From IMG/VR virus record IMGVR_UViG_3300037042_006682, positions 97,209 to 161,208 of that record: DNA of 64,000 nt, one strand, 5' to 3'. The first letter of the stretch is position 1. Each line of letters starts with the position of its first letter. The DNA is from a virus. Positions 1 to 7,067 of the stretch are shown here, in pieces. Below the pieces are notes generated by a model. That model ran no database searches. It saw only the letters and a program-made list of their open reading frames with translations, and was not told the DNA's origin. The translations under genes and the position numbers were made by a program.

Positions 1-95
1 TGGATGCGCACCACGCACTCCTGCGCCACCGCCTGGATCCACCCGCTGGAGACATCCTCCGTCTGGAAGCTCAACCGATACCGCACAGGACTCAT
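1..95 (-). CDS. Partial protein of unknown function (N-terminal 31 residues)
   Basis: Only the first 31 codons are inside the window. The protein begins MSPVRYRLSFQTEDVSSG. Its ATG overlaps the TGA of the thymidylate kinase gene as ATGA, so it is very probably the next gene of the same operon, translated by coupling. A GAGGAAA-like ribosome site lies just upstream. The visible residues do not identify a family. Confidence 0.6.
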   Translation of the reverse strand, partial: MSPVRYRLSFQTEDVSSGWIQAVAQECVVRI

Positions 96-796
96 CGCGT
101 TTCCTCCTGGTGCCGCGCGCACCGCGCCCACGCCTCCGGGGTCAGGCCCCGGTCGAGGTCCGCCCAGACCGCATCCTGCACCGCCTCGGCCGCCAGCGTC
201 CCGTCAACCCGCTTGACCACCCCCGTATCCAGCGCCACGTCCCACACGAAGCTGTGGTAGGCCGCGACGACCTTCTGGTGGAACGTCTGCTCCTCGAACC
301 GATCCGGCAAAAACCCGCGCGCCCGCACCCGTTGCCAGAACACCCCAGCGGGCCCGTCCAGGATGAACGTCATGTCCGGCGCCACCCACCACGGCACCTC
401 GGGCACCCCGTGATCCCGCGGCACCCCGGCCCGCACCTCGCGCGCCAGGGCCATCATCCGCTCCAAGTGCCCCCCCTCGGAGAGCCCCTGGTAGACCACC
501 GTCGAATGAAAGAACCGATCGCAGACCACGACTACGCCCTGCCGCAGCAGGGGGCGGATCACGTGCTCCACGTGCCAACAGCGGTCCGCCGCGAAGAGGT
601 GGGCGAGCCCCCGCCAACTGAGGTGCACGCCACCCCGCAGGTACTCCCGCAAGGTATGGCCGATCGGCCCGTGCGAGGGCTCTGCCGTCGCCTGCGCCGC
701 GATCCCCATCCCCTGTAGCCGAGCGACCAGCAGCGCGGTCTGCGTCGTGGTCCCCGCGCCATCCGCACCCTCGAATACGATGAACGGCGCTCTCAT
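92..796 (-). CDS. tmk: Thymidylate kinase (dTMP kinase)
   Basis: Phosphorylates dTMP to dTDP with ATP in the cytoplasm, supplying dTTP for phage DNA synthesis. The 234-residue length is normal to slightly long for the family. Visible motifs are the P-loop region FEGADGAGTTTQ (residues 8-19), an EPSHGPIG substrate-loop segment (39-46), LFAADR (67-72) and the CDRF motif (92-95), followed by a lid-like Arg-rich stretch RVRARGF. The Walker A lysine is Thr here (GAGTTT instead of GxGKTT). I recall this TTT variant together with an EPSxGPIG motif in a branch of bacterial Tmk proteins, so it is probably still active. The gene overlaps both neighbours by ATGA, indicating an operon with the DUF3850 gene upstream. 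Confidence 0.9.
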   Translation of the reverse strand: MRAPFIVFEGADGAGTTTQTALLVARLQGMGIAAQATAEPSHGPIGHTLREYLRGGVHLSWRGLAHLFAADRCWHVEHVIRPLLRQGVVVVCDRFFHSTVVYQGLSEGGHLERMMALAREVRAGVPRDHGVPEVPWWVAPDMTFILDGPAGVFWQRVRARGFLPDRFEEQTFHQKVVAAYHSFVWDVALDTGVVKRVDGTLAAEAVQDAVWADLDRGLTPEAWARCARHQEETR

Positions 797-1497
797 TCGG
801 CCACCTCATCGGGCACGACACCGACGATGTCCACCTCGCTGAACAAGTCCACGGCGTCCCCGTGTTTGGCCCGCACGACACAGGCATTGAACAACGAAAT
901 GATGCGCACCTCCTGGGGTCCCTCGACCGCGCCCCGCTGCAACCACAGGACGCACATCCGCCCCTTATAGACCGCGTACTCGCTCATCTTCACCCACGCA
1001 AGCATCGCCGCGTCCATGTCCCCTCGTGGAATGCGGCACAGCGTGATCGACCGATTCCACGCACTCCCCGAGATCGGCGTCCGTGCCGTCGCCGTCTCCT
1101 CTTCGATGTGGACCGCCCTCATGGGAATGCGCGTCGGCCACGCCTCCCAGGCATCAAACGTCGTCGTCCCCTCGGGGGCCAGGTAGAGGTCGATCCGCGA
1201 GGGCACCATGCAAGACGGCACCCCCTCCTGAATGTCGCCCACTTCGGTCAACGCCAACGCCCACACCGGCTGACCAAACCCCACGAACCGCGCCTGTTCC
1301 GTCCGCTGACACGCCGCGATCCGCGCCGTGAGCCAGCGCCCCGTATAGACCGCTGCCCCGTGCTCCCACTCGCGGAACACGATCGTGTCCTCCGCCGCGT
1401 ACTGGCGGTCGTCGCCGAACCGGATCTCCAGCGTCTTCGCCCCGCGGGCGATCTCCACAAAATAGGCGCGCCAGATCTTCAACTCGTGCGTGATCAC
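793..1497 (-). CDS. DUF3850 (ASCH-like) domain protein with a C-terminal extension
   Basis: I chose a GTG start (MITHELKIW) that overlaps the methyltransferase stop as GTGA, with AGGAGG 10 nt upstream. Residues 1-90 match the DUF3850 pattern: HELKIW at the start, a GAKTLEIRFGDDRQY core, a DTIVFREWE strand and a YTGRWL segment. DUF3850 belongs to the ASCH/PUA-like fold, thought to bind RNA or modified nucleotides. The next ~140 residues (from about MVPSRIDLYLAPEG) have no family I recognise and may be a fused second protein; no stop separates them, but an internal ATG could also give a shorter product. The position between a DNA methyltransferase and Tmk suggests a nucleic-acid or nucleotide role. 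Confidence 0.7.
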   Translation of the reverse strand: MITHELKIWRAYFVEIARGAKTLEIRFGDDRQYAAEDTIVFREWEHGAAVYTGRWLTARIAACQRTEQARFVGFGQPVWALALTEVGDIQEGVPSCMVPSRIDLYLAPEGTTTFDAWEAWPTRIPMRAVHIEEETATARTPISGSAWNRSITLCRIPRGDMDAAMLAWVKMSEYAVYKGRMCVLWLQRGAVEGPQEVRIISLFNACVVRAKHGDAVDLFSEVDIVGVVPDEVAE

Positions 1498-2553
1498 AAC
1501 GGCAATACCTCCTGCGCCAGCCGCCGCGCGGCCACCGCACAAAACTGCTCCTCGCGCTCGATCCCGATCACGCGGCGCCCCAGCTCCTTGGCCGCGCGCA
1601 GCGTGGTCCCGCTCCCCATGAACGGGTCGAGCACGAGGTCCCCCTTGTGGCTGCTCACGCGCACCATCTGCTGGATCAGCGGCAGGGGCTTCTGCGTGGG
1701 GTGCTGCCGGTCGGTCTCCCCGCCGAACCGCCAGACCTCCCCCCATTGGTCGTGCTTCGTGAGGTTGAAGGGCCGGCGCAGGGCCTCGTACTCGCGCTTC
1801 AGCTCGTTGTACTCGCGGCGCAGCACGTCGGCCTCCCGCTGCAGCAGCGCGAGGTCGCGGTCCAGGGCGGGCTCCCCGTCCGCAGCCCGCGCCGCGTTGA
1901 ACAGCTCGCGCAGGCGCAGGTAGTGGGCCTCCGTGGGGAGGGCCCACTGCGAGCTGCTGAACCAGTGCCCCGCCATGTTGGTGTTGAGGGCGCGGTTCAC
2001 GTCCCCCCGCGAGAGCCCGGCCCGCGCGCGCTCCCCGTCGAGGTAGGCCCGGATGGGCTCGAAGATGCGCCCCCGCAGCTCGTCCTCGACCCGCGTGCGG
2101 TGCTCCTCGGCCCCCGGCCGGAGGCCCTCCCCGCGCTGCTCCGCGAAGACGATGCGCTCGTTGTTGCGCGTCCAGTAGGTCCGCAGCATCTCGAAGTCGA
2201 CCTGGCCGTTGGCCCCCGGCTTCTGCCACGTGATGTTCGCCAGCACGTGGAACTGCGCCCGCATCGCCACGTCGACCCGCGTCAGCATCTGCGGCGAGGT
2301 GAAGACGTAGAGGCTCCCCCGCAGCTCCAGGATGCCCCGCAGCAGGCCGAGCACCCCGTCGAGCCACGCGAGGAACGCGGCCTCCGTCTCCCACTGGTTG
2401 TCCCAGTCCTCCTCGACGACCCCGCAATAGGGGGGGGTCCGCGATGACGAGCTGCACGCTCGCCAGCTCCAGCTGCGGGAGCACCTCCTCGCAGGCCCCG
2501 CAGTAGATCGTGACCCCATTGCGCTCGTCGGCGTAGTACGGCGTCAGCGCCAT
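1494..2553 (-). CDS. Beta-class DNA methyltransferase (N4-cytosine/N6-adenine), frame interrupted at a poly-C tract
   Basis: Predicted SAM-dependent DNA methyltransferase. The coding sequence starts at MALTPYYADERNGVTIYCG with a GGAGGG ribosome site and reads to LVIADPP. Eight C residues (8 G on the plus strand, 2430-2437) then shift the frame. With one C fewer it would continue as DPPYCGVVEEDWDNQ, which is catalytic motif IV, followed by a target-recognition region and C-terminal QHPTQKPLPL and LDPFMGSGTT (the SAM-binding FxGxG motif). This DPPY-first order is that of the beta class. About 352 aa after correction. It sits 2 nt after the Dam-type gene. The shift may be a sequencing error, phase variation or recoding; as written the two halves lie in different frames. 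Confidence 0.8.
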
Positions 2554-2555
2554 CG

Positions 2556-3593
2556 TCAGAAGCCCTCCCAGAGCGCCCGCTGGCGGGGCTCCGCGGGGAG
2601 GCACCCCGGCGAGTACCAGATCGCCTCCTGGTCCTTCGTCTTGCTCGACCCATAGGTGGTCCGCAGGCGCTCCCAGCCCACGCAGTCCCACCCCGGCAGG
2701 TCGTAATCCCCGAGGTGCCCGCACAGCGCGACGCGGAGGTCCCCGTGCTCGCGGCACCACGCGATGACCCCCGCCACCACGCTGTCCGCGCGGTAGAGGT
2801 CCTCGTAGCCGTCATAGGGCGGGTCGAGGAACACCGCGGTCTCCTCCTTGCCATAGTAGCTGTTGAGGCAGCGGTCCCAGGCCCCATGCACGACCCGCAC
2901 GCGATTCAGGCGCGCCGCGAGCCGCCGCAGCCACTGCGCCGCCACCGCCCCGCTGGAGGTCCAGTGGTCGGGGCCCGCGCCGTCCTCGGCGATGTGCGTC
3001 TTCGAGGCGTAGCCCCGCCCCACGTCGTTGATCTGCGGGATCTGCCCCACGGCCTGCACGCCCCGCCCCAAGTTGTTGACGTGCGGGATCTTGCCCCCCG
3101 CCTGCACCCCCATGCCGGGGCTGCTCAGGAAGGGGATCTGCCCGCCCTCCACCGCGTCGCCCATGGGCCGCGTGCGCCACCAGTCCGCCCAGCCGCTGCC
3201 GATCCAGCAGCACTGCCCCCACATCCACCACCCCGCGACCTGCGCGTCCCCCGGCCACTCCGGGTCCTGCAGGGCCGCCCCGAGGCGCTCGCGCTGCGCC
3301 ATCAGCCAAACGTGCCGCGCCCCGAGGTCCACGTTGACCACCGGGTAGTCCGCCCACCGCGCGACCTCCGCGTGCTGGTTCACCACCGCCCGCCAGAAGT
3401 TCGCGATGAACCCGTTGGCGTCCCCGATGACCTCCAGCGCGGCCGGCCGCGGCGCCCCGAGGAGCATCGCCGCCGACCCGCAGAACGGCTCGATGTAGTG
3501 CTTGGGCCGCCCGAAGCGCGCCCAGACCTGCGTCACCACGTCCCGCTTGCCGCCGAAGTACGGAAAGGGGGCTACTAGGGGTTGTTCAACCAC
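2556..3593 (-). CDS. D12-class DNA adenine N6-methyltransferase
   Basis: Transfers methyl from SAM to adenine in DNA; in phages this usually protects against host restriction. Motif X is PFPYFGGK near the N-terminus, motif I is YIEPFCGSAAML, and catalytic motif IV is FLDPPY near residue 258, the alpha-class D12 order. Between them lies a three-fold repeat of about 16 residues around G-x-IP...GRGVQA (roughly residues 150-197), inside the presumed target-recognition region and, as I recall it, typical of phage Dam-like enzymes. I chose the GTG at 3593, five bases after GGAGG; a GTG two codons upstream is possible. It is followed directly by a second methyltransferase, so the phage probably methylates two sequence contexts. 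Confidence 0.9.
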   Translation of the reverse strand: MVEQPLVAPFPYFGGKRDVVTQVWARFGRPKHYIEPFCGSAAMLLGAPRPAALEVIGDANGFIANFWRAVVNQHAEVARWADYPVVNVDLGARHVWLMAQRERLGAALQDPEWPGDAQVAGWWMWGQCCWIGSGWADWWRTRPMGDAVEGGQIPFLSSPGMGVQAGGKIPHVNNLGRGVQAVGQIPQINDVGRGYASKTHIAEDGAGPDHWTSSGAVAAQWLRRLAARLNRVRVVHGAWDRCLNSYYGKEETAVFLDPPYDGYEDLYRADSVVAGVIAWCREHGDLRVALCGHLGDYDLPGWDCVGWERLRTTYGSSKTKDQEAIWYSPGCLPAEPRQRALWEGF

Positions 3594-3614
3594 CGACACC
3601 TCCGGCCAACGCCA

Positions 3615-4418
3615 TCATCGCCGTCCCCGCGTCACGATGGCACCAGGCCCCGCCGCGAACAGCTCAAAGGCTATCGCATAGACCTGCCGCAGGAGGCCAG
3701 GGTGCTCGCCCGCATCCAGCGACTCCGCGAGGTCCAACACGCTCATCTCCGCGCGGTCCGCCCGCCGCTTGAGGTCCAGGTGGCAGCGGTCCCGCACCTC
3801 GCGATACAGGCGGTTCCAGGTCTCGCGGTAGTCCGCCCCCGTGAGCTGGCAGAACCCCCGCACCACCTGGTTGATCTGCATGCGCTCCGTCAGCTCCGGG
3901 GCCGGCAGGGCCGGTGCCGGGAGGGCCCGTAGCGCCTGATCGCCCGCCGCGGCGCGCGCCTCAATAGCGTCCACCCGCTGCGCCAACGCCGCCGTCTGGC
4001 GCTCCTGCTCAGCCAAGGCCTGCACCGACTCCAGCAACAGCTCGATCTGCGTCTTGGCCCGTCCCGCCACCGCGTATTGCCCCGTGCGCCGGATGCGCGG
4101 GAGCACCTCCCCCGCGATCCACTTCTGGAACGGAAGGGCCATCGGCTTGTCCGATCGGGCCAGGAAGAAATAGAGGCCCTGCTCGGAAAGGCAAAGGATT
4201 TCCTGCACTCCGCCAGGGGTCGGTATTGGATACCGCCCCTTCCACTCCTCCGGGATGTGGTCCGTCATGCGCTTGGCATTGTCTGCTGTCGATTCAGGAT
4301 ACCCCAGGGCCAACGCGACATCTCGCGCCACCCACCAGGGCTCGCCCTCGATCAGCTCGACGCGCACCGCCCGTTGCTCAAAATCAAACACCTGCACCAC
4401 CGCTTGCTGCTCGCTCAT
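3615..4418 (-). CDS. BRO-N/ORF6C antirepressor-like protein
   Basis: 267 aa. Residues 8-115 form a BRO-N domain (VFDFEQRAVRVELIEGEPW, later CLSEQGLYFFLARSDKP and WIAGEVLPRIRRTG). A coiled-coil linker with an Ala/Pro-rich stretch follows, then a C-terminal ORF6C-like domain (INQVVRGFCQLTGADYRETW). Proteins of this layout are phage antirepressors or DNA-binding regulators. The BRO-N half is nearly the same as that of the gene at 60.8-61.8 kb, while the C-terminal halves differ. The BRO-N DNA is visibly less GC-rich than its neighbours, suggesting transfer or shuffling. Ribosome site GGAGCGGAGCG precedes the ATG. Confidence 0.85.
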   Translation of the reverse strand: MSEQQAVVQVFDFEQRAVRVELIEGEPWWVARDVALALGYPESTADNAKRMTDHIPEEWKGRYPIPTPGGVQEILCLSEQGLYFFLARSDKPMALPFQKWIAGEVLPRIRRTGQYAVAGRAKTQIELLLESVQALAEQERQTAALAQRVDAIEARAAAGDQALRALPAPALPAPELTERMQINQVVRGFCQLTGADYRETWNRLYREVRDRCHLDLKRRADRAEMSVLDLAESLDAGEHPGLLRQVYAIAFELFAAGPGAIVTRGRR

Positions 4419-4470
4419 CGCTCCGCTCCTGGGCCCTCGCCCGCAACCGTCAGCCGTTCAACCGTTCAAC

Positions 4471-4794
4471 TCACCGCCGCCGCACGAGCCACGCGGGGAC
4501 CCCCTCGGGGCCCACCGGGGCGGCCGGGGCCGCGCTCCGCCGCTGCGCCTGCACCTGCGCCACCGCCTCATCAAGCGCCCGCAGCACCCCCTCGTGGGCC
4601 TCCACGAGCCCCAGTAGGCGCCCGCGCTCCGCCCGCAGCGCCACGAGGTCCCGCGCGAGGCCCTCCGCGAGGCAGGGCCAGCAGCGGTGCTGCCCCTCCA
4701 ACAGGACAGCCGCGCGCCCCCCGCAGGCCCCGCACTCCTCCCCCCGCAGGCCTACCCGCGTCCACCGCGGGCACTCCCCCGTCAAGAAGCCCAT
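4471..4794 (-). CDS. Small zinc-ribbon/coiled-coil protein
   Basis: 107 aa with a strong ribosome site (GGGGAGGTGAT before ATG). Cys pairs at CGAC (residues 21-24) and CWPC (38-41), plus C8, suggest a zinc ribbon in the first 45 residues. Residues 45-90 are a helix rich in Ala, Leu, Glu and Arg, probably a coiled coil. I do not recognise a specific family. It precedes the BRO gene and may be a small nucleic-acid-binding regulator. Confidence 0.6.
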   Translation of the reverse strand: MGFLTGECPRWTRVGLRGEECGACGGRAAVLLEGQHRCWPCLAEGLARDLVALRAERGRLLGLVEAHEGVLRALDEAVAQVQAQRRSAAPAAPVGPEGVPAWLVRRR

Positions 4795-5050
4795 ATCACC
4801 TCCCCTGCACCATGCCGCGCGGCCCGCCGCCCCCCGCCAGGGGCCGGGTTCACGGCCGGCACCCCCTCACATGGTGTGGTTCCCTGCCACCCCCAGCTAT
4901 TCTTCACCCTGAACCATTGGTTTCGCTGCATCTTGGAGGGGCCTGCGTGAGTTTTTAGGGGGCAGCAGGCCGCGCCGCACGCCGCGCCCCCACCCCGTTG
5001 CTGTGTCCACGTTCGCACCCCATCGGGCTACCACGGGGCCACCATGTTTG
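4795..5050. other. 256-nt intergenic stretch without a supported gene
   Basis: Reading frames here are GC-driven and lack ribosome sites. Inverted repeats around 4845-4872 (GGGGCCGG with CCGGCACCCC) could form an RNA hairpin upstream of the zinc-ribbon gene, but no T-run follows. I see no clear promoter. Confidence 0.4.
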
Positions 5051-5293
5051 TCAACTTTCATCCTCCTCCCCCGCACTTTCCCCCGCCGCGCCCCGCGCCA
5101 CGAGCCGCACGCGCCCCCGCTGGGGCACCCACAGCATCGCCGCCGCCTTGGCCCCCGCCCGCCGATGCATGCTCACCCACCAGCCCTCCTCCCCGTCCAG
5201 CGCCCCCCGCGTCACCTCCACGCGCAGCCCCAGGAGGTCCGCCGCCATGCGCCGCACCACGCCCCAGCCCTCCCAGCCATCACCCAAAAACAT
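5051..5293 (-). CDS. Small hypothetical protein, 80 aa
   Basis: The start is supported by GAGGAGG five to six bases upstream of the ATG and by an extended -10 element 31 nt upstream of the start. The product (MFLGDGWEGWGVVRRM...) is Trp- and Gly-rich at the N-terminus, mixed alpha/beta, with an acidic tail ending GEEDES. No family recognised. It is the first gene after the non-coding control region, a place where small early host-takeover genes are often found; that role is only inference. Confidence 0.5.
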   Translation of the reverse strand: MFLGDGWEGWGVVRRMAADLLGLRVEVTRGALDGEEGWWVSMHRRAGAKAAAMLWVPQRGRVRLVARGAAGESAGEEDES

Positions 5294-5323
5294 CCATGCC
5301 TCCTCTCCGGACTGCCCCGCCCC

Positions 5324-5332
5324 ATCCTACCA
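5324..5332 (-). promoter_or_regulatory. Extended -10 promoter element before the 80-aa gene
   Basis: The minus strand reads TGGTAGGAT, an extended -10 (TGn plus TAGGAT). There is no good -35 at 17 nt. It sits 31 nt upstream of the 80-aa gene ATG. The words GGCTGTGGTA recur in the promoter at 24.92 kb. Confidence 0.35.
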
Positions 5333-5467
5333 CAGCCCTCCCCCAGGTTATCGCGCGAGACACGCGCGCGGCTTCATCCGCTTCGATCCTGCGCGATGTG
5401 GTCTGTTCTAGATCGATCTGGCCTTCCCCGAGCCCCGAGCCAAAGGCAGAGGACCCCTGTACCTTTA

Positions 5468-5515
5468 CGTCTTGTTCTTCGTCTTGTTCTTCGTCTTGTT
5501 CTTTGTCTTCGTCTT
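5468..5515. repeat. Tandem 12-bp repeat, four units
   Basis: CGTCTTGTTCTT occurs three times head to tail (5468-5503), followed by a diverged fourth unit TGTCTTCGTCTT. The minus strand is therefore a purine-rich, unstructured AAGAACAAGACG array. It lies between the hairpin cluster and the promoter of the 80-aa gene. Confidence 0.8.
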
Positions 5516-5516
5516 A

Positions 5517-5608
5517 GATCTCGAGAGAGATCGCGCGGCCCTGCGCGCAGGGCGAAACTCCCGTAGGGAGTTGAGCTAAGACCCGCAAGGGATCCGGATC
5601 CGGAGATC
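5517..5608. other. Cluster of short perfect hairpins
   Basis: Four inverted repeats within 92 nt: GATCTC-GAGA-GAGATC (5517-5532, GNRA-type loop), CCCTGCGCGCAGGG (5539-5552), AACTCCC-GTA-GGGAGTT (5556-5572) and GGATCCGGATCC (5590-5601). As RNA this would be strongly structured. No tRNA cloverleaf can be drawn and no T-run follows, so it is not a simple terminator. Confidence 0.5.
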
Positions 5609-5707
5609 CACGCGCTCTCCAAGGCGCGAAGACGCCCCCGATCGAACGCCCGTCGTCACGCGCGAGACAAAGGAGAATCCACGGGGTTCACGTAGATTCT
5701 TGAGGTT

Positions 5708-5723
5708 GCGTACGCGCGTACGC
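5708..5723. repeat. GC palindrome, control-region copy
   Basis: GCGTACGCGCGTACGC, a perfect 16-nt palindrome of the same type as those found at many gene borders in this window. It forms the left end of the first 36-bp direct repeat. Confidence 0.6.
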
Positions 5724-5750
5724 GGATTCTAGGATTCACCTTAACTATGC
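5715..5750 (-). repeat. 36-bp direct repeat, copy A
   Basis: Minus-strand copy: a 26-nt block beginning GCATAGTTAAGGTGAATCC followed by CGCGTACGCG. It aligns without gaps to copy B, sharing TAGTTAA, GAT/AATYCT and GTACGC. Confidence 0.6.
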
Positions 5751-5824
5751 ACATCAAACGGCTCGACATCGCTTGTGAAATCTCGCAAGGGCACGCGAAG
5801 CATCCCATCTTGCCGCTTTGCCAC

Positions 5825-5860
5825 TGCGTACGCAGGTTCGAGAATCTACTTTAACTATTG
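5825..5860 (-). repeat. 36-bp direct repeat, copy B
   Basis: Minus strand begins CAATAGTTAAAGTAGATTC and ends TGCGTACGCA. It starts 110 bp from copy A and 86 bp from copy C, with a 26-nt variable arm and a 10-nt palindromic end in all three. Confidence 0.65.
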
Positions 5861-5910
5861 CGTGTAACCACCACGTAATCTCACAGCTATCGCCAAACGC
5901 GAGCGCCCAC

Positions 5911-5946
5911 TGCGTACGCAACCTCGTGACTTTACTTGAAGGATTG
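5911..5946 (-). repeat. 36-bp direct repeat, copy C
   Basis: Minus strand begins CAATCCTTCAAGTAAAGTC and ends TGCGTACGCA. It is the most diverged arm but keeps CAAT, AAGT, CGA and the 10-nt palindromic end at the same spacing. Confidence 0.6.
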
Positions 5947-5975
5947 ATACTCAACTCCACGATTACACAAGGCAA

Positions 5976-6359
5976 TCACCGCTTTTTCCACTCATCCTCG
6001 TGGACAAAAGCACGCAGGATCGCGGCCACGCCCCCCTCGGCCTCCTCCGGGGGCACGCTGGTGCGCGCCTGCACCGCGGCCACCGCGCGCCCCACCCCGT
6101 CCCCCGCCGCGGCCAGCGCGTCCACCTGCACCTGCAGGGCATCCGCGCGCTCCCGGTGCTGCTTGAGGGCCGCCACCATGCCGAGGCGCGCCCGCTCCAG
6201 GGCCCCCACCTGGACCTCCGCCGCGACGAGGGCCTGCCCCAGCGCCGCGACCTCGCGCTCCACCCGCGCGAGCCCCGCCGTCAGCGCCCGCACGGTCCCC
6301 GCCAGCTCCGCGACCCGCGCCTCCACCCCCACCCACGAGGGCGCCCGCGGCGGCGTCAC
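5976..6359 (-). CDS. Coiled-coil protein, 127 aa
   Basis: GTG start overlaps the stop of the membrane protein gene as GTGA, so the two are coupled. Residues 10-105 show heptads rich in Ala, Leu, Val, Glu and Arg (VEARVAELAGTVRALTAG and onward), predicting one long coiled coil. The C-terminus is RAFVHEDEWKKR. No signal peptide. No family recognised. Paired with a membrane protein in its own transcription unit, it could belong to a lysis or membrane-associated module, but no catalytic domain is visible. Confidence 0.6.
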   Translation of the reverse strand: MTPPRAPSWVGVEARVAELAGTVRALTAGLARVEREVAALGQALVAAEVQVGALERARLGMVAALKQHRERADALQVQVDALAAAGDGVGRAVAAVQARTSVPPEEAEGGVAAILRAFVHEDEWKKR

Positions 6360-6970
6360 GAGCGGCCCCGCACCCCCGCCCCGTCCGCCTCCGTCACCGT
6401 CTGGAACGAGGCCGTGATGGCCTCCCCGAGCGGCCCCTCGTCCCCCGCCATCGGCGGCGGCGCCACCGTGGGCACCGGGGGCGGCCCCAGCGGCGCGGGG
6501 ACCCCGCCCATGCGCACCACCCACGCGGCCAGCGCCACGGCCACCCCGTGCGCCGCCTGGCGCCACGACGTGGGGAGCGCCCCGAGCCCCAGCCCGAGCC
6601 CCCGCGCCACCGCCAGCAGCAGCGCCAGCCCGTGGACCCCCCACACCGCCCCGGCCTCGTGGCCATCGGCCCCGCGCACCCCGCCCCCCGTCGCCCCGAG
6701 GGGCCGGTGCCAGCGCGCGAGCCCCATCACCAGCGCCGGGGGGAGCCCCCCCGCCACCAGCGCGTCCACCGCGTAGATCCCATGGCCATCCGCCCCCACC
6801 ACGCGCAGGAGCCCCTCCACCGCCGCGCGGTCCAGGGCCTGGCGCCCCGCCGCCGCCCGCGTCCCCACGCGCGTCCCCAGCGCCGGCGTCCGCATCTGCC
6901 CCGCCAGCTCCGCCGCGGCCCCCGCCCGCGCCCCGTCCGGCCGCGTTGGCCGTCCCTGCTCGTCGCCCAT
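6356..6970 (-). CDS. Putative membrane protein (holin-like?), 204 aa
   Basis: I chose ATG at 6970 because AGGAGG sits six bases upstream and a good sigma70-type promoter lies at 7004-7032; a longer frame running upstream through the terminator is rejected. Residues ~45-90 form a compact helical segment (VEGLLRVVGADGHGIYAVD). Two hydrophobic stretches follow (about 107-131 and 140-154), then a Pro-rich segment (157-174) and a polar tail. Two membrane segments and separate promotion resemble a holin-type lysis gene, but no endolysin is nearby and I cannot assign a family. Confidence 0.5.
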   Translation of the reverse strand: MGDEQGRPTRPDGARAGAAAELAGQMRTPALGTRVGTRAAAGRQALDRAAVEGLLRVVGADGHGIYAVDALVAGGLPPALVMGLARWHRPLGATGGGVRGADGHEAGAVWGVHGLALLLAVARGLGLGLGALPTSWRQAAHGVAVALAAWVVRMGGVPAPLGPPPVPTVAPPPMAGDEGPLGEAITASFQTVTEADGAGVRGRS

Positions 6971-7003
6971 CACGCGCCTCCTCTGCTGGATCGTCTCTGG
7001 GGT

Positions 7004-7032
7004 ATTGTAGGCCGCCGCAGGGGCGCTATCAA
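7004..7032 (-). promoter_or_regulatory. Sigma70-type promoter for the membrane/coiled-coil unit
   Basis: Minus strand: -35 TTGATA (7027-7032), 17-nt spacer, -10 TACAAT (7004-7009). This is the best promoter match in the window. It drives the gene starting at 6970 and lies just after a terminator. Confidence 0.65.
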
Positions 7033-7038
7033 GGCGAC

Positions 7039-7056
7039 GCGCACGCGCATACGCAG
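7039..7056. repeat. Degenerate border palindrome
   Basis: GCGCACGCGCATACGCAG resembles the palindromic elements found after other stop codons (CTGCGTATGCGC type) but with one arm altered. It lies between the terminator and the promoter. Confidence 0.35.
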
Positions 7057-7067
7057 GCACAACGCCA

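Larger units (their letters stand above)
5294..5975. other. Non-coding control region of about 680 nt
   Basis: No ORF with a convincing start. The stretch is clearly less GC-rich than its flanks between 5650 and 5975. It holds three 36-bp direct repeats, a four-unit 12-bp tandem repeat and a cluster of short perfect hairpins, then an extended -10 promoter for the 80-aa gene. It lies between two blocks of leftward genes. An origin of replication, an operator array or a structured leader RNA all fit; nothing in the sequence decides between them. Confidence 0.6.

Noticed and set aside
110-718. Long plus-strand ORFs opposite most genes (for example 110-718, 13814-15373, 18105-20654, 43759-46158)
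   Set aside because: They mirror minus-strand genes with clear families, are Arg/Pro/His-rich as expected for antisense frames in GC-rich DNA, and lack ribosome sites.
4782-5018. 78-aa minus ORF upstream of the zinc-ribbon gene
   Set aside because: No ribosome site, overlaps the start of a better-supported gene, and composition is low-complexity.
5468-5515. Possible CRISPR array
   Set aside because: The repeats are 12-bp and directly adjacent without spacers.
5580-5690. tRNA-like fragments (TAGCTCAA, GTTCGATCGGGG)
   Set aside because: The pieces are on the minus strand but in the wrong order and spacing; no acceptor stem or anticodon arm can be formed.
5754-5975. 73-aa minus ORF across the control region
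   Set aside because: It needs a TTG start directly after a stop codon, has no ribosome site, and its codons run through two of the 36-bp repeats.
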